DNA from: QALR01 sp045646925
GTDB lineage: Bacteria > Bacillota > Clostridia > Oscillospirales > CAG-272
NCBI GenBank assembly: GCA_045646925.1
Contig: JAZRLQ010000004.1
Location: 1-10,157, forward strand
Reading direction: 5' to 3'
DNA: 10,157 nt
Shown here: piece after piece, positions 6,176 to 10,157 of the stretch
Layout: each line of letters starts with the position of its first letter
Numbering within the stretch: position 1 is the first letter of the stretch
Program-made: the position numbers and the translations under genes
Notes under the pieces: generated by a model
What the model saw: only the letters and a program-made list of their open reading frames with translations
Databases searched by the model: none
Told to the model about the DNA's origin: nothing

Positions 6176-7024
6176 ATGATCACCATCAAAAATGAATTCC
6201 TTTCCGTATCCGTTAATTCCATGGGCGCAGAGCTTGCGTCTCTGAAGGACAACGGTACGCAGAAAGAATATATCTGGCAGGGCAACCCCTCCGTGTGGAG
6301 CGGTCAGGCGCCCTTGCTCTTCCCGATCACAGGAAGACTTTTGAATGACACCTATACCTATAATGGAAATACCCACTCCCTCCCCAAGCACGGCTTCGCC
6401 AGAAAGAGCGAATTCTCCCTTATGCGCTCCAAGCCGAATCTCGCCGTTTTCGGACTTTTCGACAATGAAAAAACGCGCGAGGCTTATCCCTTCCGCTTCT
6501 ACCTCGGCGCGGAATACCGCCTGGAGGGCAGAAAGCTCATCGTCACCAACACCATTCAGAATAAAGACGTTTCCACCATGTACTTCTCCTTCGGCGCACA
6601 CCCCGCCTTCAATATCGACATCGGCGACCGCGTCGTTTTCTCCGAAAAAGAGAAGCTCACCACGCTTCTGACCAACGAATACGGCTACGTCGTGGGCGAA
6701 AAAACGCTTGACGAAAGCAGTGACACCGTCGTGATCGACGCGCACATCTTCGACGACGACGCGCTGTTCTTCCCCGCGATGAAAAGCACCTCCGCGAAGA
6801 TCGTTTCCGCGGACGGCACAGAGGTTCTGAAGATGACCTACGGCAAGATTCCTTACCTCGGTCTCTGGGCAAAGCCCGGCGCGCCCTACGTCTGCATCGA
6901 GCCCTGGTTCGGTATTTGCGACAACGAAAACGTTTCGGGCAAGCTGGAAGAAAAGCCCGCCATCATCGGACTCGAGCCGCAGAGAGAATTCGTATTCACC
7001 TACGAGATCGAGATCCTCGATTGA
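6176..7024 (+). CDS. Aldose 1-epimerase family protein (LacX/GalM-like)
   Basis: A complete 282-residue cytoplasmic protein, shorter than GalM (about 340) and equal in length to the LacX-like branch. Motifs: LFPITGRL at 48-55, KHGFAR at 71-76 (H72), GAHPAFN at 140-146 (H142, the likely catalytic acid) and CIEPWFG at 240-246 (E242, the likely base). These are the substrate-binding and catalytic residues of galactose mutarotases, which interconvert alpha and beta anomers of aldoses. The LacX-like group accepts sugars or sugar phosphates that are mostly not established, so the substrate is left open. AAAGGAT lies 8 bases before the ATG and a consensus promoter is upstream. The phosphoesterase gene follows after 46 bases. 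No sugar transporter or kinase is in the window. Confidence 0.88.
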   Translation: MITIKNEFLSVSVNSMGAELASLKDNGTQKEYIWQGNPSVWSGQAPLLFPITGRLLNDTYTYNGNTHSLPKHGFARKSEFSLMRSKPNLAVFGLFDNEKTREAYPFRFYLGAEYRLEGRKLIVTNTIQNKDVSTMYFSFGAHPAFNIDIGDRVVFSEKEKLTTLLTNEYGYVVGEKTLDESSDTVVIDAHIFDDDALFFPAMKSTSAKIVSADGTEVLKMTYGKIPYLGLWAKPGAPYVCIEPWFGICDNENVSGKLEEKPAIIGLEPQREFVFTYEIEILD

Positions 7025-7040
7025 ACGAAACCCAAATAAC

Positions 7041-7054
7041 GCCGCACGAGCGGC
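7041..7054 (+). other. Small hairpin between the aldose epimerase and phosphoesterase genes
   Basis: GCCGC-acga-GCGGC is a perfect 5-base-pair stem with a 4-base loop in the 46-base gap. No T run follows, so it is not a terminator. It may stabilise or process the joint transcript. Confidence 0.4.
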
Positions 7055-7070
7055 AGAAACGGAGCTTATC

Positions 7071-8162
7071 ATGAATTTGTTTGAATTTGCCGATTACGCC
7101 AAAGCCGAATGCGACCGCGTGCGCGGACGACTCCCCGTGAAAAAGGCGGGCGATCTTCGTTTCGCATTCCTCTCCGACTTGCATTACAAAGCGATGGATT
7201 CCATGCGCGCCGCCGTCTCCAATATCGTTCACACCTTAAACGAGCTGAACAAGGCCGAGAAGATCGATTTCGTCTGCCTCGGCGGTGACAACGTGGGCAA
7301 CTACCCCGGCACGCCCGAGGATCACATCCGCATGATGACCGAGCTTGCCGAGCTTCTCTCCCATCTCGATATGCCCTGGTTCCTCGTGCACGGCAACCAC
7401 GACGACAACTCCATCCATGGCAGAATTGCTCCCGACGCAGAGATCTCCAAAACGGGCTTCGAGATCCGTCCCGAAGCACAGTACGACGTTCTCTTTGCTC
7501 ACGCGGAGGCTTACGGAAATTATCACCCCGCCGGCAGAGGTAAGCTCTACGGCTATCTCGATATCCCCGAAGCCGATACGCGCGCGCTTTTCCTCAACAC
7601 CTCCGATATTCCTTATATCGCAAACGAGGAAGGCGTTCTGAAATACACGGGTCAGTGGAATTTCGCATACTCCGGCGAACAGATCGACTTCATTTGCGAG
7701 GCGCTGAAGAGCGCGCCGAAAAACCTTTTCATCTTCCAGCACGGAAGCGCCCCCAACAAATTCTTCACCATGGAATTCGTTGAGAACTTCTCCGCCGTGA
7801 ACGATATTCTGAAAGCGTTTGAAAACGGCTCTTACGTCTGCGCCAAGAGAGATCACGAGGATTTCGGCTTCGACATCGACGTCGATTTCAAGGGAAAAGC
7901 GCACCGCATTCCCGCCAAGATCACGGGACATTGTCACGCCGACCTCTCCTTTATGGATAACGCAGGCTTCCGCTACATCACCACAATGCTCGCGGGACGT
8001 AAAAATTCCGGTTGGAAGCCGAACGCAGACGGCGTTTTCTTCGAGAGAGAGCCCCTCTCCGATAAGGAAACCTCCGTCGATATCTTCACCTTCGATCCCG
8101 AAGCGTATACCCTCTCCGCTACCCGCTACGGCTCCGGCGAGGACAGAAAATTCGATATTTGA
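7071..8162 (+). CDS. Calcineurin-like metallophosphoesterase
   Basis: A complete 363-residue protein with all five metal-binding motifs in order: SDLHY at 35-39 (D36, H38), GGDN at 71-74 (D73), HGNHD at 107-111 (N109, H110), QHG at 223-225 (H224) and GHCHAD at 286-291 (H287, H289). This is the two-metal phosphoesterase fold, used on phosphomonoesters, phosphodiesters, cyclic nucleotides or nucleic acids; the substrate is not evident. No signal peptide or membrane segment is seen, so it should be cytoplasmic. About 110 residues lie between the GNHD motif and H224, room for a substrate cap, and about 70 residues follow the last motif. GGAG at 7061-7064 is 6 bases ahead of the ATG. It follows the aldose epimerase gene by 46 bases with no terminator between, and ends at a clear terminator, so the two probably share a transcript. 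Confidence 0.9.
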   Translation: MNLFEFADYAKAECDRVRGRLPVKKAGDLRFAFLSDLHYKAMDSMRAAVSNIVHTLNELNKAEKIDFVCLGGDNVGNYPGTPEDHIRMMTELAELLSHLDMPWFLVHGNHDDNSIHGRIAPDAEISKTGFEIRPEAQYDVLFAHAEAYGNYHPAGRGKLYGYLDIPEADTRALFLNTSDIPYIANEEGVLKYTGQWNFAYSGEQIDFICEALKSAPKNLFIFQHGSAPNKFFTMEFVENFSAVNDILKAFENGSYVCAKRDHEDFGFDIDVDFKGKAHRIPAKITGHCHADLSFMDNAGFRYITTMLAGRKNSGWKPNADGVFFEREPLSDKETSVDIFTFDPEAYTLSATRYGSGEDRKFDI

Positions 8163-8180
8163 ACAAGGTTCAATTAAATT

Positions 8181-8217
8181 CGGCAAAGAATTTTTTCCTT
8201 TGCCGTTTTTTTATTTT
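8181..8217 (+). terminator. Intrinsic terminator after the phosphoesterase gene
   Basis: CGGCAAAG (8181-8188) pairs with CTTTGCCG (8198-8205) around a 9-base loop, followed by seven T, an A and four T. On the other strand it lies just past the end of the SLOG-like gene, but its T run there is weak, so it serves mainly the plus strand. Confidence 0.92.
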
Positions 8218-8705
8218 AAAAGGACGCTCCGTATTGAATCGTCATCAAACAAATTGATTATTACCTTATTTTGCTTTTCGGCGTATTTCATGGCGGTAAA
8301 CGCGCCGCCCTTGCTACGCTCCACGTTGACGATCACAAGATCCGATTGCTCAACCATCCATTTGTTTTTCAACGTGATCGCAGACTTGGGGTGCTTCCCC
8401 ACGATGTCGTCGGGAATAATGATATTGTCATAATAATTTTCATAATATTCAAGATCGGCTACCGTATACGGAAGCACGAGCGTCATTTCATTATTCTCCT
8501 TGCCGACCTCCTTTTGCACACGCTTGATCACCGACGCGGCGTATGAATCGAACTCGCCGTGCCGCCCAATCAGAAACGACACATAGGGCTTCGTCCGTAT
8601 CAGCTCCTTCAGTATCGGCACAAGACGTTCATCCACGCGGCGCAGATCGTATAACTCACGGTGTCCGAAAAGGCTGACCGTATAAATCTCCATGAATTTA
8701 TCCAT
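8211..8705 (-). CDS. SLOG-family protein (DUF1273/YpsA-like Rossmann fold), function unknown
   Basis: A protein of 164 residues from the ATG at 8705. Recognisable blocks of the SLOG/LOG Rossmann superfamily: VSLFGHRELYD close to the N-terminus; LIGRHGEFDSYAASVI, the glycine-rich loop likely to hold a nucleotide or ligand; LVLPY; YYDNIIIPDDI; then KNKWMVEQSDLVIVNVERSK, followed by GGAFTAMKYA and KVIINL. Relatives are common in Bacillota and phages, mostly without known function; SLOG domains are proposed to sense or process nucleotide-type ligands. The start is uncertain: ATGs at 8726, 8705 and 8693 are in frame. 8705 has GGA 6 bases upstream, whereas 8726 has no ribosome-binding site. It is transcribed divergently from the XRE regulator gene and ends against the phosphoesterase terminator. 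No membrane segment is seen. Confidence 0.75.
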   Translation of the reverse strand: MDKFMEIYTVSLFGHRELYDLRRVDERLVPILKELIRTKPYVSFLIGRHGEFDSYAASVIKRVQKEVGKENNEMTLVLPYTVADLEYYENYYDNIIIPDDIVGKHPKSAITLKNKWMVEQSDLVIVNVERSKGGAFTAMKYAEKQNKVIINLFDDDSIRSVLLK

Positions 8706-8746
8706 TTTCTTTCCGTTGCACTCCATTTAAAGCATTTGATTATAAT

Positions 8747-8775
8747 ATCATACCATTGCTCACTCTTACAGTCAA
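8747..8775 (-). promoter_or_regulatory. Sigma-A promoter of the SLOG-like gene
   Basis: On the minus strand TTGACT (8770-8775), a 17-base spacer, then TATGAT (8747-8752). Transcription should start near 8740. Both boxes differ from consensus at one position. It sits back to back with the regulator's promoter, so the regulator could control both. Confidence 0.65.
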
Positions 8776-8815
8776 GTGCTTACTAATGGATACAGAAATT
8801 TTGCATTAAAAAGGG

Positions 8816-8821
8816 TATAAT
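8816..8821 (+). promoter_or_regulatory. -10 box of the XRE regulator gene
   Basis: A perfect TATAAT sits 39 bases before the start codon, but no good -35 box lies 16 to 18 bases upstream. A promoter with a weak -35 box would fit a gene that is kept low or is controlled by its own product. Confidence 0.5.
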
Positions 8822-8860
8822 ATAAGTAGCATAAACACGCGGCGGAAAGGAAAGTTTGGA

Positions 8861-9136
8861 ATGAGCAAGGAAGTATCTTTTAAAAACCGAGATCGTTTTA
8901 TACAGTTAGGCGTTGCCATTTCCGCCTTGCGGAAGTTAAAAGGAATGTCTCAGGAAAAATTAGCCGAAAAAGCAGGCATCAGCCGTTCACTCGTCAGTAC
9001 GATAGAAGCACCCGGTATTGCAAACGGTTTTTCATTGGAGGTGTTTTTCGATATCGCTGACGCTTTGGAAATAGACCCCGCCGATCTGATTAACGCATCC
9101 GTGTTTCCCGATCAAATCAAAAACAAGAAAAAATGA
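8861..9136 (+). CDS. Small XRE-family helix-turn-helix regulator
   Basis: A complete 91-residue protein that is almost entirely one Cro/C1-type DNA-binding domain (about 16-77). The recognition part reads SQEKLAEKAGISRSLVSTIE at 30-49, followed by the helix SLEVFFDIADALEIDPADL at 58-76. The ends are charged and a short KNKKK tail closes the protein. No sensor domain is visible, so it is a DNA-binding-only repressor or activator. GGAAAGGAAA stands before the ATG. It diverges from the SLOG-like gene and probably controls that gene, itself, or both. Its DNA is AT-rich compared with the genes to the left (25 and 26 G+C in two 60-base blocks, against 33 in a block of the phosphoesterase gene), which suggests a different origin. 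A strong terminator follows after 3 bases. Confidence 0.88.
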   Translation: MSKEVSFKNRDRFIQLGVAISALRKLKGMSQEKLAEKAGISRSLVSTIEAPGIANGFSLEVFFDIADALEIDPADLINASVFPDQIKNKKK

Positions 9137-9139
9137 ATG

Positions 9140-9177
9140 AATCCTTCGTCGCGCAATTAGCGCACGAGGGATTTTTT
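9140..9177 (+). terminator. Intrinsic terminator after the XRE regulator gene
   Basis: AATCCTTCGT pairs with ACGAGGGATT, with one T:G pair, and GCGC pairs with GCGC above a single bulged C. The loop is AATTA and six T follow. It is strong and sits directly behind the stop codon. Confidence 0.92.
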
Positions 9178-9336
9178 ATATGGAAAATATACACAGCAAT
9201 CGAACCGTGCAAGGATCCTTTGTGTAAAGGGAGCCTATCGACTCTGTGCCTCGTTCCGTCTGCGTAGGTAATTTCTCCCCATTAACGCAAAACGCAGATT
9301 TTTCTTCTCAATCCAGAAAAATTGCATCCTGCCCTC
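9178..9336 (+). other. Gene-free stretch with hairpins, possible repeat remnant
   Basis: No credible gene is seen; the only ATG-initiated reading frame noted (9180, 15 codons) has no ribosome-binding site. A short hairpin CCTTT-gtgt-AAAGG lies near 9216-9229. TGCGT-agg-TAAT (9261-9272) can pair with ATTAACGCA (9281-9289), and a second copy of ACGCA at 9292-9296 offers another partner: TCTGCGT 9259-9265 with ACGCAGA 9292-9298, followed by five T. That makes a possible weak terminator. The CCTTTGTGTAAAGGGAGC wording resembles dispersed intergenic repeats of Clostridia, from memory only. Confidence 0.35.
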
Positions 9337-9365
9337 TTGACAAAAGGTTGTTTTTGTAATAAAAT
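9337..9365 (+). promoter_or_regulatory. Sigma-A promoter of the ileS T-box transcript
   Basis: A perfect TTGACA (9337-9342), a 17-base spacer, then TAAAAT (9360-9365). Transcription should start near 9372, about 20 bases before the T-box stem I. Confidence 0.75.
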
Positions 9366-9390
9366 GATATAGAATAAAATAAATCTGAAA

Positions 9391-9640
9391 GGCAATGACG
9401 AAGAGAGTAGCTTTTCCGAAAAATCCCAGCGAGCCGAAGGTGGTGTGAGTTCGGCATGGAGTAGGAACTGTCGAAGATCACTTCCGAGCCGCGTCGGTGA
9501 ACACGATTTTACGCCTGCCGCAGAATCATCTGTAATCGACGACGCGAGTTCCGCGTAACGGAACGGCATATGTCTGTATGTTTGATAGGTGGTTAAACGA
9601 AGTCTGCATCTTCGTCCTATATACGGACGAAGATTTTTTT
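9391..9640 (+). ncRNA. T-box leader, isoleucine-specific, controlling ileS
   Basis: Stem I begins near GACGAAGAGAGTAG (9397-9410). Its tip carries AGCGAG (9428-9433) and GGTGGTGTGAG (9439-9449), as in T-box stem I heads. The specifier reads ATC at 9477-9479, followed by A and CTTCCGAG, and codes for isoleucine, in agreement with the gene behind it. GTTCCG/CGGAAC (9548-9564) looks like stem III. The antiterminator is ATAGG (9585-9589) with CCTAT (9616-9620) and ACGAAG (9597-9602) with CTTCGT (9610-9615), around the 7-base bulge TGGTTAA (9590-9596). TGGT fits a tRNA ending in A-CCA. The competing terminator is ATCTTCGTCC (9608-9617) with GGACGAAGAT (9625-9634) and a T run. Uncharged tRNA-Ile should stabilise the antiterminator and allow ileS to be transcribed. 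Confidence 0.93.
9608..9640 (+). terminator. T-box attenuator (regulated terminator)
   Basis: A perfect 10-base-pair stem, 7-base loop, then seven T ending at 9640 and more T after one A. Its left arm is the same stretch that closes the antiterminator, so the two structures exclude each other. Confidence 0.92.
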
Positions 9641-9753
9641 ATTCTTTTTTTGCGGCGCGTCGCCGTTGCCCTTTTCTCGCCCGTTTCCAAGCAGTGCAAA
9701 ACGGCGAGGCAGGATTTGCGAAAACGCGCAATTTCTTTTGGAATAATTAAATT
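9641..9753 (+). other. Leader between the T-box terminator and ileS
   Basis: About 113 bases without a gene. CGGCG-cgt-CGCCG at 9653-9665 forms a tight hairpin. Its right arm region CGCCGTT (9661-9667) can also pair with AACGGCG (9700-9706), so two alternative folds exist. No T run follows either. Purpose unknown. Confidence 0.35.
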
Positions 9754-9768
9754 AAGGAGGCTTTTCTC

Positions 9769-10157
9769 ATGTACGAAAAGGTATCGACGAATCTGAATTT
9801 CGTTGAAAGAGAAAAAAAGATCGAAGCGTTCTGGAAAGAAAACAAGATCTTTGAAAAGAGCATCGAAGACAGATGCAATTGCGAAAGCTACACGTTCTTT
9901 GACGGTCCCCCTACCGCAAACGGTAAGCCCCACATCGGTCACGTTCTGACCCGTGTTATCAAGGATATGATTCCCCGTTACCGCACCATGAAGGGTTATA
10001 AGGTTGACCGTAAAGCAGGCTGGGATACCCACGGTCTTCCCGTAGAGCTGGAGGTTGAAAAGCTTCTGGGTCTGGACGGCAAGGAGCAGATCGAGGAATA
10101 CGGTCTGGATCCCTTCATTCAGAAGTGCAAGGAAAGCGTTTGGAAGTACAAGGGTAT
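9769..10157 (+). CDS. ileS: Isoleucyl-tRNA synthetase, N-terminal part, cut by the window edge
   Basis: The first 129 codons are present, starting MYEKVSTNLNFVEREKKIEA. The class I signature is visible: FFDGPPTANGKPHIGH at about 43-58, containing the HIGH motif, then RYRTMKGYKV and GWDTHGLPVELEVEKLLGL. The DGPPTANGKPHIGH wording and RYRTMKGYKV favour the eukaryote-like type 2 IleRS over the E. coli type 1 (which has DGPPYANG and HIHIGH-like context). The enzyme charges tRNA-Ile in the cytoplasm. AAGGAGG at 9754-9760 is 8 bases before the ATG, the strongest ribosome-binding site in the window. It is governed by the upstream isoleucine T-box. The KMSKS motif, editing domain and C-terminus lie beyond the window. 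Confidence 0.95.
   Translation, partial: MYEKVSTNLNFVEREKKIEAFWKENKIFEKSIEDRCNCESYTFFDGPPTANGKPHIGHVLTRVIKDMIPRYRTMKGYKVDRKAGWDTHGLPVELEVEKLLGLDGKEQIEEYGLDPFIQKCKESVWKYKG

Noticed and set aside
9180..9227. A 15-codon open frame starting right after the XRE regulator terminator
   Set aside because: No ribosome-binding site, it starts inside the terminator T run region, and it overlaps a small hairpin.
9578..9796. A 72-codon plus-strand frame over the end of the T-box and the start of ileS
   Set aside because: It runs through the T-box terminator and the ileS ribosome-binding site in another frame, so it is a chance frame.

Overview
The window looks like chromosomal DNA from a strictly anaerobic Clostridia-type Bacillota. 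Evidence: strong GGAG or AAAGGA ribosome-binding sites, sigma-A promoters with TTGACA/TATAAT boxes, intrinsic hairpin-plus-T terminators, a T-box leader in front of an isoleucyl-tRNA synthetase of the clostridial type, and an NfnAB-type ferredoxin:NADP+ oxidoreductase pair. The genus cannot be told from the sequence alone. No rRNA, tRNA, CRISPR array, transposase or integrase was seen.

Layout, left to right. (1) 1-901, minus strand: a VanZ-family membrane protein followed by the first 119 codons of a P-type cation ATPase that runs off the left edge. (2) 956-2340, plus strand: an AI-2E/PerM-family membrane protein with its own promoter. A Fur-box-like palindrome lies over its predicted transcription start, and a bidirectional terminator closes the gene. 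(3) 2367-3623, minus strand: a non-hydrolysing UDP-GlcNAc 2-epimerase (WecB/MnaA type), with a perfect-consensus promoter and a leader of about 125 bases. (4) 3669-6065, plus strand: nfnA and nfnB, overlapping by 8 bases, with a consensus promoter and a structured leader of about 94 bases. (5) 6112-8217, plus strand: an aldose 1-epimerase (LacX/GalM-like) and a calcineurin-like metallophosphoesterase, probably one transcript. (6) 8211-9177: a divergent pair, a SLOG/DUF1273-like protein on the minus strand and a small XRE-type regulator on the plus strand. The regulator is clearly less GC-rich than the block before it, which suggests an accessory insertion. (7) 9178-9336: no gene, only hairpin-forming sequence. 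(8) 9337-10157, plus strand: promoter, full T-box leader with an AUC (Ile) specifier, and the start of ileS, which runs off the right edge.

How the parts work together. This is mostly core housekeeping: cell-envelope sugar supply (UDP-ManNAc), redox balance between ferredoxin, NADH and NADPH, sugar anomer handling and tRNA charging. Each unit has its own promoter and terminator, so the window is a run of small independent operons. The least explained parts are the Fur-like operator on the AI-2E-family gene, the SLOG/XRE pair, and the T-box, whose antiterminator bulge keeps UGGU but departs from the usual ACC that follows.
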